From Geobacter sp. (GTDB taxonomy: Bacteria > Desulfobacterota > Desulfuromonadia > Geobacterales > Geobacteraceae), in contig DAIEGL010000124.1 in assembly GCA_027356255.1 (NCBI GenBank), positions 1 through 60,197 on the forward strand: DNA of 60,197 nt, written 5' to 3'. A program made the position numbers and the translations under genes. Below are positions 27,201 to 35,966 of this stretch, in pieces. How positions within the stretch are numbered: the stretch's first letter is position 1; each line of letters starts with the position of its first letter. The notes beneath the pieces were generated by a model, which saw nothing but the letters and a program-made list of their open reading frames with translations, searched no databases and had not been told where the DNA came from.

Positions 27201-30200
27201 TGCCCGGCAGCATCGATGGCCATTGTGCCGCCTACTTTGAGGGCGCCGCCAGTCTGGCTGACCGCGCCAGTGGTATTAACCGTCAGACTGGCGGTGTCGC
27301 TCCCGGAAACATCCACGGTAGTTCCGGTCAGGACGGTGGTTTCCGTGGTGTTCAGAGCCACGGCCAGGCCGTTCTTGTCGGTGATCTGCGTCGCGGCCCC
27401 GTTCACTGTCACCTTGCCGCTGAAGTCGTTGCCCGCTTTATTCAGGGTCACGGCCTGCCCGGCAGCGTTGATGGTGGTCGTGTCACCTACAGCGAGGACG
27501 CCACCCTCTTGGCTGACCGTCCCACCGGCATTGGCCGTCAGGTCGGCGGTAGCGGTCCCGGAGATATCCAGGGTAGAGCCGGCGGTCAGGACTGTATCGC
27601 CCGTGGTATTCAGTGCCACTGTCAGGGCGTTCTTGTCGGCAATCTGTGTCGCGGCCCCGTTCACTGTCACCTTGCCGCTGAAGTCGTTGCCCGCTTTATT
27701 CAGGATCACGGCCTGCCCGGCAGCGTTGATGGTGGTCGTGCCACCTACAGCGAGAACGCCACCGTCTTGGCTGACCGCCCCACCGGCATTCACCGTCAGG
27801 TCGGCGGTGTCGCTCCCGGAGACATCCAAGGTAGTGCCGACGGTCAGAACGGTAGTGCCTGTTGTGTTCAGCGCTACGGTCAAAGCGTCCTTGTCGGTGA
27901 TCTGCGTTTCTCCACTCGATACGATGTTTAACGTCGTGAAGTCGTTGTTGGCTTGCGCCAATGTCACCGTGCCAGTCCCGGCCGTAACCGTTGTCGCCCC
28001 CGCAGAGATCGCTCCACCCGTCTGGACTACTGCGGCATTTGTTGTCGTCAGTCCCAGAGTCCCGTCGGCTGTCACATCGTTGGACAGGATAATTCCCGTT
28101 GTTCCCGTCATGGAAACGTTGTTGCCGTCCACGACTCCAACATTCAGGTTCCCTGCGGTCGCAGCCAAATCTACATCACCAGTTGTCCGTATCGACGAGA
28201 CAGTGAGGGTTCCTGAAGTCGCGGATATTCCGGAAAGCTGGGTCCCACTACCGATAGCGCCACTGATATTCAATGTAGTCGTCGGCGCTCCTGAAATCGT
28301 TAGATTCTTCTCTCCATCGATGTTACCGGAGAGGGTTAAATTCCCATTGTTGATTCCTATGCGGGAATCCAAGGCCAGTAGGATGTCGCTACTCACTGTG
28401 GTGTTATTGGCACTTTGTAAAGCACCACCTCCGTTAACGCCGCTACCGTTGAGCGTTATAAGACCGGCTGCAAGACTAACGTTGTCAACCAAAAGAGTTG
28501 CGCCGTTCATTACGGCTACTCCGCCCGTTATCGAACCCAAGGCATTGGAATTTGCCGCTGTCAGCGTCCCGTCGGCGATTATCGTCCCGCCACTGTATGT
28601 ATTCGCACCCGCCAGGGTCAGGTTCGCGGCGTTCGTCTTCTTCACGCTACCCGTTCCGCTGATCACGCCCACATATGTGCCGTCCGCACTCTGGTCGAAG
28701 ACCAAGGCCGCATTGTCGACGATGTTGCCCTGCAGGCTCTGCGTGGTGCCGGTCAGCGTCCCGCCGCTTATTGTCGTGCCACCGCTGTATGTGTTGGCAC
28801 CCGATAGCGTGACATTACCGCTGTGCAGCTTCGTCACGCTGCCGGTTCCTCTGATCTCACCCGCATATGTACCATTTGCACTCTGGTCGAAAACCAACTC
28901 CGCATTATCTACGATATCTCCCTGCAAGCTCGTGGTGGTGCCCGTCAGCGTCCCGCCACTTACCGTCGTCCCGCCGCTGTACGTGTTGGCACCCGATAAC
29001 GTGACATTGCCGCTGTTCAGCTTCGTCACGCTACCCGTTCCACTGATCACGCCCGCATATGTGCCGCCCGAACTCTGGTCGAAGACCAACGTGGCATTAT
29101 CTACGATATTCCCCTGCAGACTCGCGGTGGTACCCGTCAACGTCCCGCCATTTGCGTGTGTCCCGCCACTATAAGTATTCGCCCCCGATAGCGTGACGTT
29201 GCCGCTGTTTGCCTTCGTCATGCTGCCGGTTCCACTGATCGTGCCTGCATATGTGCCATCGGTGGTTTGGTCGAAGACCAACGCAGCATTATCAACGATA
29301 TTTCCCTGCAGGCTTGTGGTGGTACCCGTCAACGTCCCGCCATTGACGTTTGTCCCTCCACTATAAGTATTCGCCCCCGATAGCGTGACGTTGCCGCTGC
29401 TTAACTTCGTCATGCTGCCGGTTCCACTGATCACGCCTGCAAACGTACCATCGGCACTTTGATCGAAGACCAAGGACGCGTTGTCGACGATATTCCCCTG
29501 CAGGCTCGTTGAGGTTCCCGTCAATGTCCCGCCGTTTACTATCGTCCCGCCGCTGTATGTGTTCGCTCCCGATAGCGTGACGTTGCCGCTATTCACCTTC
29601 GTCACACTGCCGGTTCCACTGATCACGCCTGCGTATGTGCCATCCGAACTCTGATCGAAGACCAAGGACGCATTGTCTACGATACTCCCTTGGAGGCTCG
29701 CGGTGGTGCCAGTCAGCGCCCCGCCGTTTACCGTCGTTCCACCACTGTATGTATTCGCACCCGATAGTGTGACATTGCCGTTATTCACCTTCGTCACACT
29801 GCCGGTTCCGCTGATCACGCCTGCAAATATGCCGTCCGTGGTCTGATCAAAGACCAAAGCAGCATTGTCAACGATGTTCCCCTGCAAGCTCGCGGTAGTA
29901 CCAGTCAGCGTCCCGCCCGATATTGTTGTCCCACCATGGTATGTATTCGCACCCGATAGCGTCACATTGTCGCTACTAAGCTTCGTCACGCTACCAGTTC
30001 CACTGATCACGCCTGCAAATGTGCCGTCGGTGGCTTGGTCGAACACCAACGCAGCGTTGTCGACGATGTCTCCCTGCAGGCTCGAGGTGGTACCAGTCAG
30101 TGTCCCGCCATTTATCGTCGTCCCGCCGCTGTACGTGTTGGTACCTGATAGCGTGACATTACCGCTGTTTGCCTTCGTCACGCTGCCGGTCCCGTTGATC

Positions 30201-33200
30201 TCGCCCGCATACGTCCCGTTCGAACTTTGATCGAAGACCAACGCCGCATTATCTACGATGTCTCCCTGCAGGCTCGTGGTGATGCCCTTCAGGGTACCGC
30301 CGCTTACCGTCGTCCCGCCGCTGTACGTGTTAGCTCCCGAGAGTGTGACCGTGCCGCCGGTGCTCTTGGTTAAACCCACCGTGCCACCTAGAGCCGCGCT
30401 CACCGTCCCCGATTGAACGTCATAGTCGGTTGCAGAGATCAGAGCACCCTTCACCGTTGATGAATCGACTATCGATCCCGACACCAGGGACACGCCGTTT
30501 ACCGCATCTGTATGTCCGGCCAGATCAAGTGTCCCGCCGTTTACCGTGACGTTTGTTCCGCTCGGAAGCGCATTGTCTGCACCTGTTGCCAGCGTTCCGA
30601 CATTGACGTTTGTCCCGCCGCTGTACGTGTTCGCTCCAGAGAGGGTGACCGTGCCGCCGGTGCTCTTGGTTAACCCAACCGTGCCACCGAGAGCCGCGCT
30701 CACTGTCCCCGATTGGACGTCGTAGTCGGTTACGGAGGTCAGAACCCCGGTCCCTATCGAATCGACTATCGATCCCGTCATTAGCGAGACGCCGTTTACC
30801 GCATCCGCGTACCCCGCCAGATCCAATTTCCCGCCGTTTACCGTGACGTTTGTTCCGCTCGGAAGCGCATTGTCTATGCCTACTGCCAGCGTTCCGCCGT
30901 TGACGTTTGTCCCGCCGTTGTACGTGTTCGCTACTGATAGCGTGACCTTACCAGCACCTGACTTGGTCACGCTGCCGTTGCCGCTGATCACGCCTGCATA
31001 GGTGCCATCCGTGGCTTGGTCGAACACCAACGCAGCGTTGTCGACGATGTCTCCCTGCAGGCTCGTGGTGGTACCCGTCAGTGTCCCGCCGCTTACCATC
31101 GTACCGCGGCTGTAAGTGTTGACACCTGATAGCGTGACATTGCCGCCAGTGCTCTTGGTTAGGCCTACCGTGCCACCTAGAACCGCACTCACCGTCCCCG
31201 ATTGAACGTCGTAATCGGTTGCGGAAATCAGAGCCCCCTTCACCGTTGATGAATCGACTATCGATCCCGACACCAGCGATACGCCATGTACCGTATCCGT
31301 GTGCCCGGCCAGATCCAGTGTCCCGCCGTTTACCGTGACGTTTGTACCGCTCGGAAGCGCATTGTCTGCCCCTGTTGCCAGCGTTCCGACATTGATGTTT
31401 GTCCCGCCTCCGTACGTGTTCGCTCCCGAGAGGGTGACCGTGCCCCCGGTGCTCTTGGTTAAACCCACCGTGCCACCGAGAGCTGCGCTTACCGTCCCCG
31501 ATCGAACGTCATAGGCGGTTGCGGAGGTCAGAACCCCGGCCCCTACCGAATCGACTATCGATCCTGACACCAGCAACACGCCATGTACCGTATCGGTGTG
31601 CCCGGCCAGATCCAACGTGCCGCCGTTAACCGTGACGTTTGTGTTATTCGAAAGCACGTTATCCGCGCCCTCTGCCAGCGTCCCGTTGCTTATCGTCGTC
31701 GCGCCACTGTACGTATTCGCACCTGATAGTGTCACTATGCCGACACCCGTTTTTGTCAGGCTGCCGGCCCCCCTGATCACATCTGCATATGTGCCGTTCG
31801 TGGTTTGGTCGAAGACCAAAGCTGCGTTGTTTGTAATATTCCCCTGCAGGCTCGCGGTGGTACCCGTCAGCGTCCCGCCGCTTATCGTGGTCCCGCCGCT
31901 GTATGTGTTTGCTCCTGAAAACGTGACATTACCGCTGTTCGCCTTGGTAACGCTGCCGGTGCCACTGATCGCGCTTGCATATGTGCCGTTTGTCGTTTGG
32001 TCAAATACCAGCGCCGCGTTATTTGCGATATTCCCCCGCAGGCTTGATGTTGTGCCTGTCAGTGTCCCCGCATTTATCGTCGTCCCGCCGCTGTATGTAT
32101 TCGCCCCGGAGAGAACGAAGTTCCCTGCCCCCTCTTTAATAAGAGCCCCACTACCGGCGATAACCGCTCCTGCTGCCTGGCTACCGTCGATATTCGTGTC
32201 GATATGCAAGCCACCTGTCCCGACGGTTATTGTACCTGCCGTCTGATTGACACTTCCTGTGGATGCGGTAAGAACGAGACTGCTCACACCGGTCAGCGAT
32301 ATGCTGCTACTAATATCCACTCCTTTTGCATTAAGAGTCACGTTGCCAGACGCTGTCCGTGTGAGGCTGTTGGTGACGTAAATGTTGTTGTGAGCCGATA
32401 TTGTTAAATCGTTGCCGTTATGGAGGATGCCGGCAGCTCCAAATGTAATGTCGCCGATTCCTGAACCGCCGGAGATACCGACTGTCGTCACTGTTACATC
32501 ACCTGACTGAAGGCCCCCATCGATGGTAGACCACGAAATATGGGCGTCATTACCGCTCGGTTTGAAGGGAGAAGATGAGTTGACATTGTAGTCGCTTGCG
32601 TTGTCAATCGTCAGATCCCGAGGGTCGATGAGCCATTGCCCAACTTTGCCATTAGAGGCACCTACATTGGGTGCACTCTTGACTGAGAACGCACCATGGG
32701 ATGACGTCTCAACAAAACCACCATCCCCCCCTGCAATGCCACCTTGGGCGCTGATGGTGCCTTCCATCACCAGGGAATCATTTCCCCACACAGCCACCTG
32801 CCCGCCGTTGCCTTTTGTCAAGGCATCCGCAGTCACGCTGGCCCCCTGCTCCCCGTAGGTCATGGAGGCGTTCTGTTCCGGTCCTGCACCGTGGAAGTTC
32901 CCACCAATGAGGACCGTCCCCCCGCCGGCAACACCCGATGCGTCAACCCTCGCGCCGCTGAAAAGCCCCACCTTGTTACCGAGAAGCTTGACTGTGCCGC
33001 CGGTTTCGCCGCTGTTCTTCCCCGAGGCGTCCAGGGTACCGCTGTTGGCCACGATGCCGTTCTCGCCACCGTCCAGGTAGATGGAGCCGTTCTTCTCCAC
33101 GATGGAACGGGCCTGGATGATCCCTTCGTTGTTGACTACATTCTTCAAGAGGTCAGTGGCGACCCGGGCGGTCAGCACCACCTGGCCACCGTCGGCGGTG

Positions 33201-33994
33201 ATGGTGCCGCTGTTCTTGACCCCAAGGGCATCGGCTGCGGCCTTGTCGCTCACCACCAGGTCAATCAGGTCGCTGCCGGCGAAGTTGAGGGTGATTGCAT
33301 CCCCGGAGGCCAGATGGACCTTGCCCAGGTTGGCGATAATGGTCCCTTCGTTGCTGACAGTCGGGGCGGCCAGCACCACGTAGCCCCCGTCTGCCACCTG
33401 GATGTTTCCCTGGTTGATGATGGACGCCAGCGAACCGGGAGTGCCGCTGAGGACATTCTTGCCAGCCATGAAATCATCGGTGCCTATGTTCATGGTGGAG
33501 GCGAGGAAGCTGCCGGTCTGCACCTGGGCACCGGCACCTACCAAAAGCCCATTCGGGTTAATCACCCAAACCTGGCCGTTACTGGAGAGCTTGCCGTAGA
33601 TGAGGGAGGGGTCCTGACCGGTGACCCGGTTCAGAGCGATCGAGTCCCGTCCCGGCTGGACGAACTTTACCGTCTCATTGGCGCCAATGCCGAACCCGGT
33701 CCAGTTGATGGCCGTCCGGGTCGATGACTGGTTTATGGTCATGGAGGTGGCATTAGATTGGGAAATAGTGGCGCTGCCGCCGACCACGGTGCCGTTCTGC
33801 GGCAGGGCATGGGCAGGAGAGGCAGAGAGGGCAGAGGCAAGGGTCAGGGTGCCGGCCGCAGTAACAGCCAGTTTTAAAGCACCAGCGGCGCTACCGGCTA
33901 CGTTATCGCCATAGCCGAGCGCCAAATGCCCCTGCTGGGCTATCCGTCTGCTACGCTGCCGCCGGGCCTTAGTCTTTTTAGTCCTTTTTGCCAT
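24236..33994 (-). CDS. Giant TpsA filamentous-haemagglutinin-like adhesin (3252 residues)
   Basis: A secreted two-partner adhesin. The very basic N-terminus (KRTKKTKARRQRSRR) and hydrophobic segment end at a likely cleavage site after AHA63. The TPS (haemagglutinin activity) domain covers about 64-310 with INWTGFGIGANE, NRVTGQDPS and NPNGL (146-150). About 620-1810 are autotransporter-type repeats of about 65 residues (LSGANTYSGGTTINGGTLTG). About 2030-2930 are longer beta-helix repeats (GAVTVAGGATTLKDKNSLT type). No C-terminal beta-barrel is present, so secretion should use the TpsB at 39190-40908. The C-terminal 300 residues are non-repetitive, with no recognisable toxin domain. ATG at 33994 with GGGAGGG upstream. 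Confidence 0.92.
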   Translation of the reverse strand: MAKRTKKTKARRQRSRRIAQQGHLALGYGDNVAGSAAGALKLAVTAAGTLTLASALSASPAHALPQNGTVVGGSATISQSNATSMTINQSSTRTAINWTGFGIGANETVKFVQPGRDSIALNRVTGQDPSLIYGKLSSNGQVWVINPNGLLVGAGAQVQTGSFLASTMNIGTDDFMAGKNVLSGTPGSLASIINQGNIQVADGGYVVLAAPTVSNEGTIIANLGKVHLASGDAITLNFAGSDLIDLVVSDKAAADALGVKNSGTITADGGQVVLTARVATDLLKNVVNNEGIIQARSIVEKNGSIYLDGGENGIVANSGTLDASGKNSGETGGTVKLLGNKVGLFSGARVDASGVAGGGTVLIGGNFHGAGPEQNASMTYGEQGASVTADALTKGNGGQVAVWGNDSLVMEGTISAQGGIAGGDGGFVETSSHGAFSVKSAPNVGASNGKVGQWLIDPRDLTIDNASDYNVNSSSPFKPSGNDAHISWSTIDGGLQSGDVTVTTVGISGGSGIGDITFGAAGILHNGNDLTISAHNNIYVTNSLTRTASGNVTLNAKGVDISSSISLTGVSSLVLTASTGSVNQTAGTITVGTGGLHIDTNIDGSQAAGAVIAGSGALIKEGAGNFVLSGANTYSGGTTINAGTLTGTTSSLRGNIANNAALVFDQTTNGTYASAISGTGSVTKANSGNVTFSGANTYSGGTTISGGTLTGTTASLQGNITNNAALVFDQTTNGTYADVIRGAGSLTKTGVGIVTLSGANTYSGATTISNGTLAEGADNVLSNNTNVTVNGGTLDLAGHTDTVHGVLLVSGSIVDSVGAGVLTSATAYDVRSGTVSAALGGTVGLTKSTGGTVTLSGANTYGGGTNINVGTLATGADNALPSGTNVTVNGGTLDLAGHTDTVHGVSLVSGSIVDSSTVKGALISATDYDVQSGTVSAVLGGTVGLTKSTGGNVTLSGVNTYSRGTMVSGGTLTGTTTSLQGDIVDNAALVFDQATDGTYAGVISGNGSVTKSGAGKVTLSVANTYNGGTNVNGGTLAVGIDNALPSGTNVTVNGGKLDLAGYADAVNGVSLMTGSIVDSIGTGVLTSVTDYDVQSGTVSAALGGTVGLTKSTGGTVTLSGANTYSGGTNVNVGTLATGADNALPSGTNVTVNGGTLDLAGHTDAVNGVSLVSGSIVDSSTVKGALISATDYDVQSGTVSAALGGTVGLTKSTGGTVTLSGANTYSGGTTVSGGTLKGITTSLQGDIVDNAALVFDQSSNGTYAGEINGTGSVTKANSGNVTLSGTNTYSGGTTINGGTLTGTTSSLQGDIVDNAALVFDQATDGTFAGVISGTGSVTKLSSDNVTLSGANTYHGGTTISGGTLTGTTASLQGNIVDNAALVFDQTTDGIFAGVISGTGSVTKVNNGNVTLSGANTYSGGTTVNGGALTGTTASLQGSIVDNASLVFDQSSDGTYAGVISGTGSVTKVNSGNVTLSGANTYSGGTIVNGGTLTGTSTSLQGNIVDNASLVFDQSADGTFAGVISGTGSMTKLSSGNVTLSGANTYSGGTNVNGGTLTGTTTSLQGNIVDNAALVFDQTTDGTYAGTISGTGSMTKANSGNVTLSGANTYSGGTHANGGTLTGTTASLQGNIVDNATLVFDQSSGGTYAGVISGTGSVTKLNSGNVTLSGANTYSGGTTVSGGTLTGTTTSLQGDIVDNAELVFDQSANGTYAGEIRGTGSVTKLHSGNVTLSGANTYSGGTTISGGTLTGTTQSLQGNIVDNAALVFDQSADGTYVGVISGTGSVKKTNAANLTLAGANTYSGGTIIADGTLTAANSNALGSITGGVAVMNGATLLVDNVSLAAGLITLNGSGVNGGGALQSANNTTVSSDILLALDSRIGINNGNLTLSGNIDGEKNLTISGAPTTTLNISGAIGSGTQLSGISATSGTLTVSSIRTTGDVDLAATAGNLNVGVVDGNNVSMTGTTGIILSNDVTADGTLGLTTTNAAVVQTGGAISAGATTVTAGTGTVTLAQANNDFTTLNIVSSGETQITDKDALTVALNTTGTTVLTVGTTLDVSGSDTADLTVNAGGAVSQDGGVLAVGGTTTINAAGQAVILNKAGNDFSGKVTVNGAATQIADKNALTVALNTTGDTVLTAGSTLDISGTATADLTANAGGTVSQEGGVLAVGDTTTINAAGQAVTLNKAGNDFSGKVTVNGAATQITDKNGLAVALNTTETTVLTGTTVDVSGSDTASLTVNTTGAVSQTGGALKVGGTMAIDAAGQTVDLDNAANDFGGAVTVAGGATTLKDKNSLNVHLTTGVSDLAAGGDLTVDGASAGLTTHSAGLTFGSGTTTVTGDLTATATGAVGQTGVLTVTGASTINAGSGAVTLDNAGNDFVGAVTVASGTTTLRDANSLTAHLTTGATDLTAGGDLTVDGTSGNLTTHSAGLTFGATTVNGNLAATATGAVAQTGALSVTGAGTINSGSNTVTLDNAGNDFVGAVTVAGGATTLKDKNSLTSHLATGATDLTAGGDLAVAGASATLTTHSAGLTFGATTVNGDLAATATGAVSQTGALKVAGASTVNAGSNAVTLDNADNDFIGALTVTGGATKIVDANSLTGHLNTTDATALTAGSNLTVDGASGNLATNATNVTFGSGATTVNGDLAVTSAGAVGQSGALTVSGNSSIDAGSNAVTLDNAGNDFGGAVTVVAGTTKIADKNSLTAHLTTGATELTAGGDLIVDGNSASLTTDSQGLTFGRGATKVNGDLVATASGAVGQSGVLTVTGQSTINAGSNAVTLDNGANDFIGAVTVTGGSTKIVDANGLTAHLATGDTRLTVGGDLTVDGTSGSLTTASKELTFGATAVTGDLVANAGGAVGQSGALTVSGASHINAGGSAVTLDNGDNDFGGAVSVAGGATSIRDRNDLALGSLAIASNSPLRVVAAGKLTLPATAIDTGSADLFLHSGGTLSTAADLTTTTGNMTLEGVKGITVAHNLKSESGKIALNAEQGRIDQTGGIIATNGLLTTTSASGTALLAQNEVKTFNAVNGGSGNIEFADMTDLYINEVKNTGDVTLSTKGNMVISPDTIIGDTVTLTAKTIEGGSIYANTVNLNAETIGMKSKPRISARQINVHATGSELAASAKLESVDMSNWQKVQAYAPGVVMYNSWPNIQSDAPGVVLYKGMIAGGGLQEAYQESVLLGGKTINMAVNSKVMDSMLMLTSFEEFFSVAPNEAISMDDQEKPKPVQEFLPGVLPDGNPCLLMEEKQVF
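25190..27900 (-). repeat. Coding tandem repeats of about 258-310 bp in tpsA (C-terminal array)
   Basis: Within tpsA, units begin at regular spacing. The GCGGTCAGGCTGTT-type sites near 25569, 25879, 26188, 26492, 26796 and 27100 are 304-310 bp apart. Two neighbouring units near 27367 and 27626 are about 258 bp apart and almost identical over long stretches. Encoded units alternate strands such as TVTGASTINAGSNAVTLDN and GNDFVGAVTV. High local identity suggests recent duplication or gene conversion. Confidence 0.85.
28560..32130 (-). repeat. Coding tandem repeats of about 195 bp in tpsA (autotransporter-type array)
   Basis: About sixteen or more units of about 65 residues, each with SGTGSVTK, NVTLSGANTYSGGT and LTGTTTSLQGNIVDNAALVFDQ. 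The DNA spacing is about 195 bp, seen for example near 28590, 28783 and 28978. Interspersed longer units carry VNGVSLVSGSIVDS. This repeat class (PATR) is known from autotransporter and haemagglutinin passengers, where it forms beta-helix rungs. Confidence 0.88.
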
Positions 33995-34036
33995 CTTTCC
34001 CTCCCTGCCGATGTGCCTGATATAAAACAGACCAGA

Positions 34037-35140
34037 TCAACGTAACCTGGTGATGATGTTATTGTCCTGAGACACGTAAAGACTGGAGCCATCGGTAGTT
34101 ATGCCGCCTGTAGACCAGAGAGTTCCGAGACTGCCACTGACCGAAAGCGTTGAAACCTCCCCAGTGGCTATGACAATCTTGCGGATTGTTGGCACTATTG
34201 CTGTCTTTTTGCGATCGGTCACGTAGAGGTTGATTCCATCTGTGGTGATACCACTATCCTCATAAAAACTGGCCGCGGCACCGATGCCATCAGCGTCTCC
34301 CCATACACCGGCGGTGCCGGCCACGGTGGTCACGGCACCTGTGGCGATCACAACCTTGCGGATAGTCGCGCCGTCGGTAACAAAAAGATTGGTTCCATCT
34401 GTGACTATACAGAGAGGCATATCCAGACGCGCAGCGGTCCCGATACCATCCGTGGAGCCTGCGATGCCATGTGCACCGGCCAAAGTGGTGACTTCACCAG
34501 TGGCTATGACGATCTTGCGAATCGTGCTGTCATTATCGTCTGCCACAAAAAGATTGATTCCGTCCGTCGTAATGCCATAAGGGTCCATGAAGCGGGCGGC
34601 CGCACCGACACCATCAGCAGAGCCTTTGCTCCCGGCAGTGCCGGCCAGGGTGGTTACAGCGCCAGTAGCGATCACTACTTTACGGATCGTACTATTGGCC
34701 GAGTCAGCCACATAAAGATTCGTTCCGTCCGTAGTGATGCCGTAAAATTCAGAAAACCTCGCTGCAGCACCGGTACCGTCGGCCGAACCGGAGATACCGG
34801 CCGAGCCGGCAAGCGTCGTTACGGCTCCTGTGGCAATGACAACCTTGCGAATCGTAAAGCTATTTGTGTCTAAGATATAAAGGTTTGTCCCGTCCGTAGT
34901 CATAGCCCAAGGGGCATTAAATCTGGCTGCTGCCCCAAGGCCATCAGACGAACCTGCGAGACCAGCAGTGCCTGCTATTGTGGTTAAAGTACCAGTCAGA
35001 ACGAGTTCCTTCCCCTGTATTGCCCCCCCTTTCAGGCTAGGGCCAGCGCTATTGCCTGTGCCACTGCCACCGCCACAACCGGCAGCCAACGCTATGGCCA
35101 TCAAAACCAGAATCCGGCTAAGAATGTTTCGAGTTTTCAT
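34037..35140 (-). CDS. NHL-repeat lipoprotein
   Basis: The 367-residue precursor has a lipoprotein signal (MKTRNILSRILVLMAIALAAGC, lipobox Cys22, then a Gly-rich spacer). It is followed by about six NHL-type blades of about 55-57 residues, each with the pattern FxxPxGITTDGTNLYVADxxNSTIRKVVIATGAVTTLAG (varying). NHL propellers bind proteins or ligands. Start ATG at 35140 with GGAGG upstream. It lies 42 bp before tpsA and 14 bp after the transglycosylase-like gene, so the three are probably co-transcribed. A decayed paralogue lies at 37606-38040. Confidence 0.88.
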   Translation of the reverse strand: MKTRNILSRILVLMAIALAAGCGGGSGTGNSAGPSLKGGAIQGKELVLTGTLTTIAGTAGLAGSSDGLGAAARFNAPWAMTTDGTNLYILDTNSFTIRKVVIATGAVTTLAGSAGISGSADGTGAAARFSEFYGITTDGTNLYVADSANSTIRKVVIATGAVTTLAGTAGSKGSADGVGAAARFMDPYGITTDGINLFVADDNDSTIRKIVIATGEVTTLAGAHGIAGSTDGIGTAARLDMPLCIVTDGTNLFVTDGATIRKVVIATGAVTTVAGTAGVWGDADGIGAAASFYEDSGITTDGINLYVTDRKKTAIVPTIRKIVIATGEVSTLSVSGSLGTLWSTGGITTDGSSLYVSQDNNIITRLR

Positions 35141-35153
35141 CCATATCCTCCGT

Positions 35154-35957
35154 TCAGTTGTCCCAATCAATACTGTTACGCCAGTAATGACGTGGTGCGA
35201 TGTTCCAAACCTTTGTATTGTAGTAGTCCTGCTGGTACCGTGTGCTCACTTCCGCAGCATTAGGATGCAGTGTCTTTCCTATTTCTGGCTCAATATATTT
35301 CTTGTTCGTTCGAGGGTTATTGGTTGCTTTATGCTGAATGGCTTTCTTTTTTCGGGTGGGATCGATGTGATCCCCTGTAAAGGTACCGTTCAACACTTTC
35401 TCGATATTATCAGCAATAGGAATTACTCTTGTTTTTGAGAGGTTCAAACCGCCATGATCTTTGGCATCGCCATCTAATCTTCCGGGCCCATCATGGTGGT
35501 ATTGGTAGATCTTTTCTTCTTCCTCTGTGCCTGAGTGCCCACGCTTATTTGCGATCTTTTTGTTCCTAAGAAAATACCTAACAAGCGCATCGACGTTGCT
35601 GCCTATGTCAAATCTATTTGTGTCATTCAAGCCGAAATCTCGTCCAGTACCGTCGAGAAATTGTCCTATACCTGCCGCTGTCTGGTTAGATGCTGCATCT
35701 GGATTAAAGCCAGATTCTACATAAGCCATCGCCAAGACATCTGCTATCTGACGCGTGTTCAACTGATATGTTTTCGCCGTGCTGATTATCGTATCAATGA
35801 CTTTTTTCTGAACATCCGGTTTTGCATCGCCCCAAATACGACTATTCCCAGCAGGCCTACCCGGAGTTTTAACAATAGGTTCAGTGTAATGTGACTTTGC
35901 CGTAACCTTCTTATATCCTGAGCCTTTATTGGCCGTCATCGCACTGTAATTAATCAC
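35154..35957 (-). CDS. Lysozyme/transglycosylase-like protein without signal peptide, candidate wall-degrading effector
   Basis: 267 residues. The central part (about 65-150) resembles the SLT/lysozyme-like fold: VLAMAYVESGFNPDA with E81 as likely catalytic acid, TAAGIGQFLDGTGRDFGL, and IYQYHHDG. This would cleave peptidoglycan glycan strands. The N- and C-terminal parts are not recognised. No signal peptide or membrane helix is seen. The start is GTG at 35957 (AGGG upstream), 9 bp after a gene for an exported Cys-rich protein. Cytosolic muramidase plus exported partner is the layout of T6SS effector/immunity pairs, but this is inference. Remains of a second copy are at 38075-38113. Confidence 0.7.
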   Translation of the reverse strand: MINYSAMTANKGSGYKKVTAKSHYTEPIVKTPGRPAGNSRIWGDAKPDVQKKVIDTIISTAKTYQLNTRQIADVLAMAYVESGFNPDAASNQTAAGIGQFLDGTGRDFGLNDTNRFDIGSNVDALVRYFLRNKKIANKRGHSGTEEEEKIYQYHHDGPGRLDGDAKDHGGLNLSKTRVIPIADNIEKVLNGTFTGDHIDPTRKKKAIQHKATNNPRTNKKYIEPEIGKTLHPNAAEVSTRYQQDYYNTKVWNIAPRHYWRNSIDWDN

Positions 35958-35966
35958 AGTTTCGCC

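Noticed and set aside
25599-29174. Long open frame of about 1190 codons on the plus strand, antisense to tpsA
   Set aside because: It is a by-product of the repeat units and GC-rich codon bias; the translation is a low-complexity Val/Pro/Leu repeat, and no ribosome site or conserved domain is seen.
25190-32130. CRISPR-like array in the regular repeats
   Set aside because: The units are 195-310 bp, in frame and coding, with no 28-37 bp repeat/spacer pattern.
24236-33994. TpsA as a classical type V autotransporter because of its PATR repeats
   Set aside because: There is no C-terminal beta-barrel, while a TPS domain and a nearby TpsB are present.
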